A DNA stretch of 64,000 nucleotides from Voacanga thouarsii (taxonomy: Eukaryota > Streptophyta > Magnoliopsida > Gentianales > Apocynaceae). The notes beneath the pieces are model-generated. The model did no database searches. It was not told the DNA's origin and worked only from the letters and a program-made list of their open reading frames with translations. The stretch spans positions 2,984,001 through 3,048,000 of the forward strand of contig JANUWF010001683.1 in the NCBI GenBank assembly GCA_026120185.1, written 5' to 3'. This document shows, one piece after another, positions 31,262-44,000 of the stretch (position 1 is the first letter of the stretch; every line of letters starts with the position of its first letter). The position numbers and the translations under genes are program-made.

Positions 31262-33597
31262 TGTAACACTCCGCTACTTAGGCCCGCCAGGGCCGAGGAT
31301 GTCGCCCCATCCGAAGGACAAGGGGTCTTTATAACTAGGTCACACAAATAAAATAGCGGAATAAAAATAATACTTTAACTTAAAATTTATTACAACCCAA
31401 GAATAAATCCAAGAATACCATATACAAATCCATAATAAAATTTATCCACTCTCATCTCCCCAAGGCATTACACAAAATAAATTTATCAGAAAATCTTCCA
31501 AGGAAAGCAATATCTAGCTACTCATCCCCACAACAGGATCAACCTAAAATCATGGTAAAAATGGTGGTGAGACAGAAATCTCAATAAGTCCATGTATGCT
31601 TTGAGTGTCCAGTGAAAATAGTTCGTGAATGCAAAGTATAAAACCTTTGTAAGAGAACACTGGCAAGTAATAAACATTAGTCAAAATCAAGAGTGGTGTT
31701 TTGGCTTTTCCAACTATACATAATCAATAAAATCAACCACTCAAAAAGGTGGTCATGGGTTACCACACGTTAGGCCCCATAACCAGTCCGAATGCCGACA
31801 CTTTGTGCAGACTAACAAAAGATAGGGGATCGGCCTACCGGGCAAGATACTCCTCCTTCTCTATACCCAAACAACAACCGAGTGTTCATTCAGGCAAAAC
31901 ACAGCCACTTGACTAAAAAATAAACAGCGAGCTCGGACCGGCACGACCTACTAGACTGACATCTTATTCGAGAATGACTCACCCCTCAGAGGTGGCCACC
32001 TACTGAGAGACTTACCCTAACCCTTCATAGACTAGTCCTAGCAGTCCACCCTTATTGAGTACTCAACGACGTTTCCCACTTGGAGAAAATGAACAAAACA
32101 CCGTTCCATATGAAAATGGCAATTAAGGGTTTCCAAAGTCTTTATCAAAATCAGTTTTGGAAAGAGTTTTAAGTTTGAGTAAATCTGCTTATTGATTTTC
32201 AAATAGTTTGTTTGTCTAACATAAGAAAGAAGTTAATCCTCAATTACCTTTGCAAAACCGAGTGTCCATGCACTCTACATTTGGCTTGCTATAATAAACA
32301 TTTTACATCAATCGGGTTTTATGCAGGAGCTTACCTGATCCTTAGCTTGAATAAAATAAAGGTCTTCAACAGTTGTCCTAACCCCGCCTAGCGTAAATAT
32401 AAACCACAATCAATCTCAAGCCAAAATCCACTTTCACAAATAGGACTAGTTTAATTCACTACTACCATGATCCTAGTGTCCCAAGCTTTAAGGCTAAATA
32501 ATAAATAAAATGGGTTTATAAGTTAAGTCTAGTTTGATATTTAAATAATTAGCATTTTGGGAAATAGGTACTAATAACTTAAAGGTTTAAATCTTGCTAA
32601 GAAAAATTTAGAGTTTATTTGATGAAGAGTCCTAGGTGGTATTAGGTAAAATAATGATTTATTAATAATTTAGTTGTTAGAAAATAATTGATAACTAAAA
32701 TTAGTTGAAAATAAATTTTAATGAGTCTTGCTTGAAAAATAATAAATAAATTTTAATAGGTTTGATTAAAAGATAATAATTAAATTTTGATAATAAATAT
32801 TTTACTAATTATGATTATTTCCATAAAAGGCTTTATTTGATCATATAATACCTATATATTTTGTTTCTTTCAAAACCACTATTTAATTGACTAAAATATC
32901 CTTATTATATATATAATAGTCCAAATCTACCTTCCTAGGATTTTTTTCGAATTTACTAGAAAAATTGTAATATTAAATATTTTATTGATGAAATAAAATT
33001 AGCTTTGGGACAACAAGATCATGATCATATTTCTATTCCTAACTACAATCATGAACATATGCAGCCCTTCAATTCAGCAAATCATCCAAATCATGCATAA
33101 TAACATAGATCTAAATTTATCAAAACAAGATCTAACCTCTACTGGCATAAATATAAACGTGGCTTCAATAATCTAACATGAATATAAATCCTATTCACCA
33201 AAGGTGACATAATCTCTAGCATACTTGATCACAAATACTACCTATGACATGGAAGCATGCATTAAACCCTAAAAACACCATACAATCAACCAAGATAATC
33301 AACTCATGCATATATCCCATCTCCATCATAAACACACATTTATTAATGCTTCGATCTCAATGCATCACAACAATACATGCTCAAGCCCTATTCATAATCC
33401 ATCTTCTACTAATATCATCCTAGAGACATGAATCTAGAATTTAAAAGGAGGGTTAACATGGCTTACTTGATTGGTGAATACCTTGAAGGTGTTTCGAATG
33501 GATCTCAACTCCTAAATGTCTAAATCCGTCCAAGGAAGATGATGAAAGCATGGCCATGGTTGATAAAATTATTCGGCCAAGAGGGAGAGTGGTTCGG

Positions 33598-33638
<41 letters not shown>

Positions 33639-35596
33639 AAGGAGAGAGTCCATTAGCATGCTTATTCATATGTATATTCATTAGAGATCAAAGATTAGAG
33701 AAGATTGAGTTGTTTGAACAAACCTACCTTGAAGGTGTTCTTGAGCCTTCACAAAATTTCTGGTTTTTTATCCAAAAGAGCGAGTTGGATTTTGGAGTTT
33801 GATGCTAAAACTGGTATGGATGGACTCCCAGTAGTGTATAGTTGAAATCTAGAATTTTTAGAAGAAGTTTGAAGTGATTTGGAGAGGTATTAGGCAAAAG
33901 GAAGGAGTAGGTGTTCTTGGTGTGCTATGTGTTCTTGAAGGTTGAAGAGAGTAGAGAGGTTTTGTTCAAGGCTGGCCGAATTTCTGAAGGGATTGGGGTT
34001 GGCCGACTACTTGTAGGGCTTTGGTAGATGATTTTCTGGTTTGGAAGGGAAAAGGAAAGGCTAGTTGTTGAAATCCTTAAAGAATATTTTTGGGAAGCAA
34101 ATTTGGAAACTAAATATAACAAGAATATCTTTAATTATTGGAGAGCTTTTGGGAAGCTGCCTTGGCCGACTGCTTGTGCAGTATTTCGGCTGGATGAAAG
34201 CTGGTTGAAGGAGGCTAAGGGTGGCCAAAAATAAGGAGTATAATGGTGAAGGAAAGGTCTGGTTTATTTGAGGGATATTTTATGGAAGTTTGCTAAATTA
34301 TGGTGGCTGGAATTTTGGTATCCAATCAAGGTATGATTGCATTAATTTTTTTGGAAATCTTTTAGGGTAGCCATGATTGGATTTTCATGCAAAAGTTTGG
34401 GGAGGACATTGGAGTTTAGTTCATGGCTGTTTAAGGGTGGTTTGTGTATAAGAAGGGTGGAGTTTCGGCTAGGGCTGAATTAGGAAACAAGCTGGAAAAA
34501 AAAATCTGCACAGGATTTTCTCAAGGACTGGAATTTTTCTGGGCAGTTTTAGCTGCCATTTTCCAGGCGATTTGCAGAGGATTTGAAGGCCATTTCAGAG
34601 GTATTTCAAGTCTAGTTTTCAGCCTTCTTTATGGAGGAAAAACATGGCTAAGATGCTGAACAGAAACTGAGAGAAAACAGCTTGGTTTCGGACCTCCAAA
34701 GCTACGAATTTGCCCAGGGATTTTTCTGATTTTGCAGAGCCTTAGTGCAGTCCGAAAATGGCCAGAAAAATTCAGGTTTCAAGCTAATCAAAAGGGCCAT
34801 TTTCTGGAAGCATTTGGGAGGGAATAATGGCTAAGAATTTCGACACCTTGAAGGCACAAGAAGCTGGAAAAATTTCAGTTCAATACGTGAAAGAAAATGA
34901 ACCTAGTTAGAGTGAAGTTTTAGAAAATTCACTAGGGAAATTAATTCACTTGGAATCCTTCCCCCTCTTCCATGGTTTCGGCCCATAAGATGTCTTTAAC
35001 TAAGAAATTTTGAACCTCCAAAGCCCCAGAACTTTGTTGGAATTTTTCTAGAATAAAACTAGTTTGAACAAATTGAACAAATTAATGAATTGAGAAATAG
35101 GAAAAATTAAAGATCAAGAGGAAATGAATTCCCCTTAGAAATTTTGTGTAGGGTAAAAGAGTAGGATTAGGATACTCCTATCATGCCTCCCTTAGGATAA
35201 CACCTCTACCCTATTCTAAAGCAGCTAAGGCCGAAAATATTACTTCTCAAGTAAAAATAAAATTCAATCATACTGTAGTTTTAATGATGGAATTTGAACT
35301 CAAGACCTCAAGAATTAATTTCAAAGCTCTAACCACTAAACCACAACAACTCTTATTTTTATATTCTCCCTAAAATATTTTTTCTATTTAATCCTCAAGC
35401 TATCTCTTCATTTTCACCTCAAGCAAAAATTACCATTTTACCCTTCTCACTCAATACTCACAATCAAGCCTTCGAGACAATAAAACATAAATCCAAAGCA
35501 CATAAAATAATATAAAAATATATTTAAACATGCAATAAAATATTATATGCATCCCAACCCCCTTACTCTAAGGTTGGTTTTGACTGGGGTTTCACA
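31262..35596 (-). repeat. G 3' LTR
   Basis: 4335 bp, TGTAACACTCC ... GGGGTTTCACA on the plus strand, colinear with 41036-45107. It retains about 230 bp (roughly 31757-31980) that the other LTR lacks. Contains a GA microsatellite at 33601-33634. Small frames inside (for example 34028-34234 and its counterpart 43570-43776) recur in both LTRs simply because the LTRs are copies. Confidence 0.9.
33601..33634. repeat. (GA)n microsatellite in G 3' LTR
   Basis: Seventeen GA units following TTCGGCCA. In the 5' LTR (about 43175-43188) the same spot has only a short, interrupted run. Confidence 0.9.
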
Positions 35597-35611
35597 TCCT
35601 CCCCTCCTTAG
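35597..35611 (-). other. G polypurine tract
   Basis: The minus strand reads CTAAGGAGGGGAGGA directly before the LTR start TGTGAAACCCC. Confidence 0.88.
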
Positions 35612-35619
35612 AAGAATTT

Positions 35620-36898
35620 CGTCCCGAAATTCAAGCATACCTCTATTTTAGCTCGGGATACTTTCGTTTAACCGACTCTTCTGATTCCCACATGCATCTC
35701 ACATGCCATGATGCTCCCACTGAACCTTGACCATCGGTATATGTTTGTTTAGAGCGTCTTGACACTGCGGTCCAATATTCGTACAGGCTTCTCCACATAG
35801 CTCAGATCTGGCTGCAACACTAACGGTTCATCATTCAAAACATGACCGAGATTAGCATTGTACTTCTTCAGTTGTGACACATGAAACACATCATGGATTC
35901 CCGTCAATCCATCTGGCAGGTCCAATTGGTATCGGCCCAATCCTCTCTTTAATTGGAAATGGCCCCAAATATCTCGGATTCAACTTTCCGCCCTTCAGAT
36001 GCTTCAAAATTCCCCTATTCAGTGTCAGTTTTAAAAATACGCTGTCGCCGACTTGGAATTCCAATTCTCTTCACCGGTTGTTTGCATAGCACTTCTGTCA
36101 GCTCTGAGCTGCCTTTAACCTTTCCCTGATGAATTTCACTTTATCTAACATTTCTTGGATACAGACTTCTCCAGTTTTGCTCACATGACCATCTTTCGAC
36201 CAACTCCAGTATAGTGGTACCTGACATTTGCCCCCATACAAAGCCTCATACGGTGCTATCCCAATCGAGGCTTAGTAGCTATTATTATATGACAGTTCAG
36301 CATACGGTACATACTCTATCCACTTATCCCCAAAGTCCAGAACACAGGCTCTCAGGATATCTTCTAATATTTGAATAACCCTTTCTGACTACCCATCAGT
36401 TTACGGATGAGTCGTCGTGCTGAATTTCAGACTCGATCCCATCGCTTCTTCAAAGTTTTCCCAAAATCGAGATGTAAACCTCGGGTCTCGGTCTGACACT
36501 ATGCTCGAAGGCATTCCATGCAGTCAGACTTTCTCTCGAACATAAGTCTGAGCCAGCTTCTCCATCGAGTCCCTCACATTTACTAGTATGAAATGGGCCG
36601 ACTTAGTCAGTCGATCCACCACTACCCATATGGCATCCTTCTGGGTCTTTGACATGGGAAGTCCGGTGACAAAATTCATAGTCACCTCCTCCCACTTCCT
36701 TTCCAGTACTGGCAATGGCTGCAATAGTCCCGCAGACTTCTTGTGCTCTACTTTGACTTTTTGGCAGGTGAGATAGGTTGAAACATACTTGACCACATCC
36801 CGCTTCAGTCCGGGCCACCAATAGGCTCTCTTCAAATCTTGATACATCTTGACCTTCCCCGGATGAATGGTGTACTTGCACTTGTGCACCTCCTCCAA
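35620..36898 (-). pseudogene. G integrase with chromodomain remnant
   Basis: Integrase that in chromoviruses is targeted by a C-terminal chromodomain. From 36898: zinc finger HKCKYTIHPGKVKMYQDLKR with STYLTCQKVK, where the first Cys has become Tyr. The catalytic core follows: the first Asp is Asn in VTMNFVTGLP (family TMDFVTGLP), the second is present in VSDRDPRF, and the Glu in SERVIQILED. Then YGGKCQVPLYW, the GPF module (RYLGPFPIKERIGRYQLDLP), IHDVFHVSQLKKY, and the chromodomain start KPVRILDRSVKTL with VKVQWEHHGM in another frame near 35700. It ends in EFRDEILLRRGG beside the purine tract. Several stops (TAG or TAA) between 36523 and 35941. Confidence 0.9.
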
Positions 36899-36970
36899 AA
36901 TTTTGTCATTTAATTGCTACTCACCTGGTATACTCAATCGATCCCTGAAATGCAGTACTCCTGCCGCGTC

Positions 36971-38690
36971 TTAAAGGAATTCACTGCCTGGCCACTTGAG
37001 CTCCTTGTCCTTAAAATGTTGAAACTCGTCGTTGTTTTGCTGAGCTTCCACGATTTCCCGCTTCAAATCCGACACCAACTTCAAATTGCTGATGACAATT
37101 CCTTTGTCTTGCACTTCCGCCCTTCTGTCCAACACATCCTGAACCGCTTGTATTTCCTGCACCCTTAGTCTACTGATTCCAACTTTCCTGCTCAGGGCGT
37201 CCGCCACAACGTTGGCCTTCTCAGGATGGTAGTTGATTGGACAACAGTATTTTTCCAAGAATTCCATCCACCTTCGCTGCCTCAAGTTCTGATCTTTTTA
37301 AGTGAAGATATACTTCAGACTCTTATGGTCGGTGAACACCTCATATTCGGCTCCATACAGGTAGTGTTGCCATTTCTTTAGAGCGAACACTATATCTGCC
37401 AACTCCAGATCATGAGTAGGGTAGTTCACTTCATGAGGTCTTAGCTTCCGAGAAGCGTAAGAGATCACCTTCCGATCTTGCATCAACACGGCTCCCAATC
37501 CTTCTTTCGAAGTATCGGTATACAACGCGTAAGGCTTGCCTTCCTCCGGTAGACTCAATACCAGTACTGTCATCAATCTTTGCTTCACTTCTTGGAAACT
37601 TTTCTCGTATTTTTCGTTCCATACAAATGGAACATCCTTTCTCAATAAACGGGTCATTGGCGATGCGAGTGTCAAAAATCCCTTGATAAACCTTGGGTAG
37701 TATCCAGCCAATCCCAAGAAACTCTGGATCTCGGTGATATTCTCTGGCTGCTTCCAGTCTGATACCGCTTCAACCTTTATCGGGTCTACCTTGATTCCCT
37801 CCTTGGTCACCACATGGCCAAGGAATGCCATACTGTCTAGCCAGAATTCGCACTTGCTGAACTTAGCGTACTGCTTATGCTCCCACAATTTCTCCAATAC
37901 GAGCTTCAGATGCTTTGCATGCTTCTCCGAACTCTTGGAGTAAATCAAAATGTCGTCGATGAAGACCACCACGAACTTGTCCAGATAGAGTCGGAACACT
38001 CGGTGCATCAAGTCCATGAATACTGCTGGAGCATTAGTTACCTCGAACGGCATCCCCACGAACTCGTAATGTCCATATCTTGTGTTGAAGGCCATCTTGG
38101 GGATATCTTCCTCTCTTATTCGCACTTGGTACTACCGTTGCCTCATGTCCAATTTGGAGTAGCAACTGGATCCTTGCAACTGATCGAATAGCTCGTTAAT
38201 CAACAGTAGGGGATACTTGTTCTTGATCATCAAGTTGTTCAACCCCCGGTAATCGATTCATAGCCTCAAAGTTCCGTCCTTCTTCTTCACAAATAGCACA
38301 GGTGCTCCCCAAGGCGACGTGCTAGGACTGATGTAGCCTTGACCCACTAACTTATCTAACTGTTCTTTCAGCTCTTTCAACTCTACCAGTGCCATCCGGT
38401 ATGGGGTTCGCGATACTAGTTCTGCTCCCGGAACTAAATCTATGGTAAATCCTACCTCTCAGCTGGGAGGTAGCGAATCAAGCTCCGTTGGGAACACATC
38501 AGGAAAATCCTTCACCACTTCAGTGTCCACCAGAGTGCACTGGTCCTTCGACTTGTTTATCACGAAGCCAGATAACCTTGACACCCTTACCTCAGCAATT
38601 TCCGGACCTTAGCCCGCGCAATCAAATACTTAAGTTCTTTAACCCTCTTCCCATTAAATTCCAACACATCACAACCCGGTCTAACGAACT
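36971..38690 (-). pseudogene. G reverse transcriptase and RNase H
   Basis: One nearly continuous minus frame. 38690-38126, with three stops, has [74 protein letters not shown]. 38125-37298 is open for 275 residues and contains [16 protein letters not shown], the catalytic FIDD at 37952-37963 (family YIDD or FIDD), [31 protein letters not shown], and RNase H with [35 protein letters not shown] and [12 protein letters not shown]. The end at 37285-36971 ([31 protein letters not shown]) leads to integrase. The family DLRSGYHQ is DMRQR-stop-YQ here. It is among the better-preserved pol regions in the window. Confidence 0.92.
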
Positions 38691-39100
38691 AGACTATCTT
38701 ATTCTTACAGTCTACCCAAGCCCCATGCTTGGCTAACCAGTCCATCCCCAAAATCAGGTCATAATCCTCAATGTCCAATACTATTAAATCTCCCTCTAGA
38801 TTTTCTCTCCCCACATTAATTTTACAATCTTTCACATACCGATCCGCTTGCACCATTTTCCCTAAAGGTGTGCTCACCACTAAAGTGAAAGGTAGCTCCA
38901 CTCCATCCCAACCCAAATGACATGCACACAACTTGTTTATATAGGAATGAGTAGAGCCAAGATCAATCAATGAAGTAACAGAACGTCCTTGAATAGTGAA
39001 CGTACCTTCCATCACCGCTGCATCGGTCCCAGCTTCCTCTCTATTGAGAGCGAATACCTTGGCCTTCACTTGTGGTTTCAGTGCTCCACTCCCGGATACT
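38691..39100 (-). pseudogene. G protease
   Basis: Aspartic protease frame 39069-38689 (126 residues): AKVFALNREEAGTDAAVMEG, GTFTIQGRSVTSLIDLGSTH, SYINKLCACHLGWDGVELPF, then VLDIEDYDLILGMDWLAKHG. The active-site triad is D-L-G where the family has D-S-G (LIDSGSTHSFI), a change at a residue that orients the catalytic Asp. Flap and ILGMDWL motifs are otherwise good. Downstream frame continues into RT with stops near 38690. Confidence 0.9.
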
Positions 39101-39156
39101 CCCGTGGTGTTGGCTCGGTGGGGCCCCGGGTTCTGAGCTAGGTTTCCTTGCCTGAC

Positions 39157-40191
39157 TCAGTGTAACTTGGGGCAGATGTTCCTTAGGTAGTTCGGGTCGC
39201 CACAGTGATAGCATTTCCTTTCACCACCCTTGGACCAATAATTCCTCTCGATGTGGCCTTTCCTTCCACACTTCATGTATGATGGGAAATTCGGGGTAGG
39301 TCCACTCCGTGCTGTCCGAGGTTGCTTTCCCCGGTTGTGCCATTGGTGATTGGCGGGGCGTTTGTGAGGTTGCGGTCTCGGGAAATGTCCCTGCAGTTGT
39401 CTTGGCGGCTGGAATAGTTTTGCCGCCATCCTGCTTCGGTCCTCATTTTCCGTTCGAGTAACTGCATCTACAGCCCCCGAATAGGTTGTCGGTGGAGCAA
39501 GTGCCAATGCTCTCCTCAGCTCTGGTCTCAGCCCCTTGATGAACTGTCTCGTCCTATTCTACTCGGTGTCCACCAATCTCTTGCAGTATTTGGACAACTG
39601 GGTGAATCGGGCCGCGTACTGGGCCACCGACATGCTTCCCTGCCTCAGATTCTGAAATTCATCTTCTCGCTTCTCCACAATCCACTGAGGGATGTACTCA
39701 GCCCTAAAGGCTTCAACAAAGTTGGACCACGTCCATTCCTGCTCGACCATCTCCCAGTCATCTTGGACCCGCTGCCACCATGCCCGAGCTGGTCCTCTCA
39801 ATCAGAAAGCCGCAAACTTAACCATCCGCTCCTCGGTGTACTGGAGCATTGCGAAAATATCCTCCATTTGCTCAACACATTGTTCGGTCTTCTGATCTTG
39901 TTCAGCTTCGCCCATGAAAATAGGCGGTTGAAACTTCAGGAACTGCTCTAATGCCTCATCTTCCCCTCTAGGGTTCCTTCGCTCGGTCAAAGTCTACAGA
40001 ATCTCGGCCACCTTACTGAGTGCCTGGCCTATTGACACATCAACCGGTGCATCGGACCCCATTCCCATCTCTGGATCACTACTTCTATTACCGCGATTAG
40101 GTGATTGCATCTGCCCAGTCTCAACTTTCGGTGTTACATGTCTGCCTCCAAAATCCTTCTACCTGAAAAAGTTGCACGGCGCTTAGGTGCC
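39157..40191 (-). pseudogene. G gag
   Basis: Gag starts at the ATG near 40191 (MAPKRRATFSGRR), then a stop. Capsid is read in pieces: 39990-39802 (LEQFLKFQPPIFMGEAEQDQ, EQMEDIFAMLQYTEERMVKF), 39801-39559 (GPARAWWQRVQDDWEMVEQE, FVEAFRAEYIPQWIVEKRED, VAQYAARFTQLSKYC), and 39507-39157, the basic tail with two zinc knuckles. Both knuckles are damaged: YMKCGRKGHIERNYW lacks the first and last Cys, and CYHCGDPNYLRNIC has Tyr for His. Order and content are those of the Retrotrans_gag family followed by zf-CCHC. Confidence 0.9.
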
Positions 40192-40505
40192 ATTCTAAAC
40201 CATACCCCAAATGTTAAGTGTATACATTAAAGGATCAAATCATTTTAGTTGTACATGCATTCAAGCCAGATTGTATGTAAAAGGAAATCAGATGTAAGTT
40301 TTGTCTAAGGAATTAATTCTCTTTCAAAAATGGACATGTATAAATTTGAAATTCTGATAGAAAGTAGAATTAAAAATCCTTGTCATAAAAATCCATGGAA
40401 AATAATAAATGAACATCCAAATTGAAACAACTCCTAGTCCTTTAATCCTCATTAGAATCCTCATCATCAGCCTTATACAACAACCCCCAGAGTTCTTAGA
40501 AAAAT

Positions 40506-40826
40506 CTACCCATCCCCGCTGGCAAATCCCTCCATTGGCTCCTTCCCAGGGCGCCTAGAACACTCCCCGGGCTCAACTCGGCTGAAAAAAGGAAGGAAAG
40601 AAGGCCTAGGTAGAGAATCATAGTCTATCTCCCCCGGGTTATCATTACCTACTGCTAAGTCCACCTCGGGATTAGAAGGGTAGGGTCCAGGCTCCACTAC
40701 TATCACCTCATCCTCACTATCAGAGCTTATGTCTATCACCGAAATTGGGGGTGGCTCATGGATCTGGACCTCATCATCACAGCTATCCTCCATAGGGTTA
40801 ACCTCATCACTACTGTTATCCTCCAT
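40506..40826 (-). CDS. Acidic frame upstream of G gag
   Basis: An open minus frame of 106 residues between the primer site and gag. It is strongly acidic, with ISVIDISSDSEDEVIVVEPG and repeats of MEDNSSDEVNP / MEDSCDDEVQI near the start, then Pro-rich and Arg-containing sequence. It is separated from gag (ATG near 40191) by about 300 bp and lies in the leader of the element. I do not recognise a domain. It may be an accessory upstream frame of this gypsy lineage, or the open length may be chance in a Ser/Asp/Glu-rich leader. It is intact although gag and pol carry many stops, which is the reason to list it. Confidence 0.4.
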   Translation of the reverse strand: MEDNSSDEVNPMEDSCDDEVQIHEPPPISVIDISSDSEDEVIVVEPGPYPSNPEVDLAVGNDNPGEIDYDSLPRPSFLPFFSRVEPGECSRRPGKEPMEGFASGDG

Positions 40827-41022
40827 AGGGATAACTGGCTGAGGGACAGGCTAGGGAACTAGAAGGTCTTCCTAGTATATAAGGAAAGGCGGCTGCCATT
40901 GCTGCCCTTTCCTCGCGGTTCTAAGCATTCTAACCATCCTACAACATAAACAAGATAAATTAGATAAAGATTTTAAACTTAAATAAATGGAACATATATC
41001 ATCAATATTTGCCTAACCTAAT

Positions 41023-41033
41023 CTCTGATACCA
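41023..41033 (-). other. G primer-binding site, tRNA-Met type
   Basis: The minus strand reads TGGTATCAGAG, 2 bp from the LTR edge at 41036. Confidence 0.88.
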
Positions 41034-41035
41034 CT

Positions 41036-44000
41036 TGCAACACCCTGCTACCTAGGCCCGCCAAGGTCGAGGATATCGCCCCGTTCGAAGAACAAGGGGT
41101 CTTTATAACTAGGTCACACAAATAAAATAGCGGAATAAAAATAATACTTTAACTTAAAATTTATTACAACCCAAGAATAAATCCAAGAATACCATAAACA
41201 ATTCAATAATAAAATTTATCCACACTCATCTCCCCAAAGCATTACACAAAATAAATTTATCAGAAAGTCTTCCAAGGCAAGCAATATCTAGCTACTCATC
41301 CCTACAGTATGATCAACCTGGAATCATGGTAAAAATGGTGGTGAGACAGAAATCTCTGTAAGTCCGTGTGTGCTTTGAGTGTCCAATGGAAATATTCGTG
41401 AATGCAAAGTATAAAACCTTTATAAGAGAACATTGACAAGCAATAAACATTAGTCAAAATCAAGAGTGTTGTTTTGGCATTTCCAACCATACATAATCAA
41501 TAAAATCAACCACTCAAAAAGGTGGTCATGGGTTACCAGGAAGGACTCACCCCTCATAGATGGCCACCTACTGAGAGACTTACCCTAACCTTTCAAAGAC
41601 TAGCCCTAGCAGTCCACCCTTATTGAGTACTTAACGACGTTTCCCACTTGGAGAAAATGAACAAAACACCGTTCCATATGAAAATGGCAATTAAGGGTTT
41701 TCAAAGTCTTTATCAAACTCAGTTTTGGGAAAAGTTTTGATTTTGAGTAAATCTGCTTATTGATTTTCAAATAGTTTGTTTGTTTGACATAAGAAATGAG
41801 TTAATCCTCAACTACCTTTGCAGAACTGAGTGTCCATGCACTCTACATTTGGCTTGCCATAATAAACATTTTACATCAATCGGGTTTTATGCAGGAGCTT
41901 ACCTGATCCTTAGCTTGAATAAAATAAAGGTCTTCAACAGTTGTCCTAACCCCGCCTGGGGTAAATATAATCTACAATAAATCTCAAGTCAAAATCCACT
42001 TTCACAAATATGACTAGTTCAATTCACTACTACCGTGATCCTTGTGGCCCAAGCTTTAAGGCCAAATAATAAATAAAATGGGTTTATAAGCTAAGTCTAG
42101 TTTGATATTTAAATAATTAGCGTTCTGGGAAATAGGTATTAATAAGTTGAAGGTTTAAATCTTGCTAAGAAAAATTTAGAGTTTATTTGATGAAGAGTCC
42201 TAGGTGGTATTAGGTAAAATAATGATTTATTAATAATTTAGTTGTTAGAAAATAATTGATAACTAAAATTAGTTGAAAATAAATTTTAATGAGTCTTGCT
42301 TGAAAAATAATAAATAAATTTTAATAGGTTTTGATTAAAAGATAAAAATTAAATTTTAATAATAAATATTTTACTTATTATGATTATTTCCATAAAAGGC
42401 TTTATTTGATCATATAATACCTATATATTTTATTTTTTTCAAAACCACTATTTAATTAACTAAAATATCCATATTATATATATAATAGTCAAAATCTAGC
42501 TTCCTAGGGGTTTTTTTTTTCGAATTTAGTAGAAAAATTGTAATATTAAATATTTTATTGATGAAATAAAATTAGCTTTGGGACAACTAGATCATGATCA
42601 TATTTCTATTGCTAACTACCATCATGAACATATACATCCTTTCAATTCATCAAATCATCCAAATCATGCATAATAGCATAGATCTAAATTTATCAAGACA
42701 TGATCTAACCTCTACTGGCAAAAATATAATCATGGTTTCAATAATCCAACATGAATATAAATCTTACTCACCAAAAGTGACACAATCTCTAGCATACTTG
42801 ATAACAAAGACTACCTATGACATGAAGGCATGAATTAAACCCTAAAAACACCATATAATCAACTAAGATAATCAACTCAGGCATAGATCCCATCTCCATC
42901 ATAAACACACATTTATTAATGCTTCAATCTCAACTCATCAGAACAATACATGCTCAAGCCCTATTCATAGTACATCTTCTACTAATATCATCCTAGAGAC
43001 ATGAATCTATAATTTAAAAGGAGGTTTAAAAAGGCTTACTTGATTGGTGAATACCTTGAAGGAGTTTCGAATGGATCTCAACTCCTAAATGTCTAAATCC
43101 GTCCAAGGAAGATGATGAAAGCATGGCCATGGTTGATGAAATCATTCGGCCAAGAGGGAGAGTGGTTCGGCCAAGAGATAGAGAGAGAGAATAGAAGAGA
43201 AGAGAAGGCGAGAGTCCATTTGCATGCTTATTCATATGTATATTCATTAGAGATCAAAGATTAGAGAAGATTAAGTTGTTTGAACAAACCTACCTTGAAG
43301 GTGTTCTTGAGCCTTCACCAAATTTCTGGTTTTTTATCCAAAAGAGCAAGTTAGATTTTGTATTTTGGTGTTAAAACTTGTATGGATGGACTCCCGGTAG
43401 TGTATAGATGAAATCTAGAATTTTCAGAAGAAGTTTGAAGTGATTTGGAGAGGTATTAGGCGAAAGGGAGGAGTAGGTGTTCTTGGTGTGCTGTGTTCTT
43501 GAAGGTTGAAGAGAGTAGAGAGGTTCTGAAGGGATTAGGGTTGGTTGACTGCCTGTAGGGTTTTGGTAGATGATTTTTTGGTTTGGAAGGGAAAAGGAAA
43601 GGCTAGTTGTGGAAATCCTTAAAGAATATTTTTGGGAAGCAAATTTGGAAACTAAATATAACAAGAATATCTTTGATTATTGGAGAGCTTTTGAGAAGCT
43701 GCCATGGCCGACTGCATGTACAGTATTTCGGCTGGATGTAAGTTATTTGAAGGAGGCTAGGGGTGGCCGAAAATAGGGAGTATAATGGTGAAGGAAATAT
43801 CTGGTTGTTTGAGGGATATTTTATGGAAGGTTGCTAAATTATGGTGTCTGGAATTTTGGTATCCAATCAAGGTATGATTGTAGTAATTTTTTTGGAAATC
43901 ATTTAGGGCAGCCATGATTGGATTTTCATGCAGAAGCTTGTTTAAGGGTGGTTTGTGCAGAAGAAGGGGGGAGTTTTGGCTAGGGCTAAATTAGGAAACA

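Noticed and set aside
33453..34659. Several frames in the G 3' LTR repeated in the 5' LTR (for example 34028-34234 and 43570-43776)
   Set aside because: Recurrence is explained by the LTRs being copies; no domain or codon-type conservation was seen.
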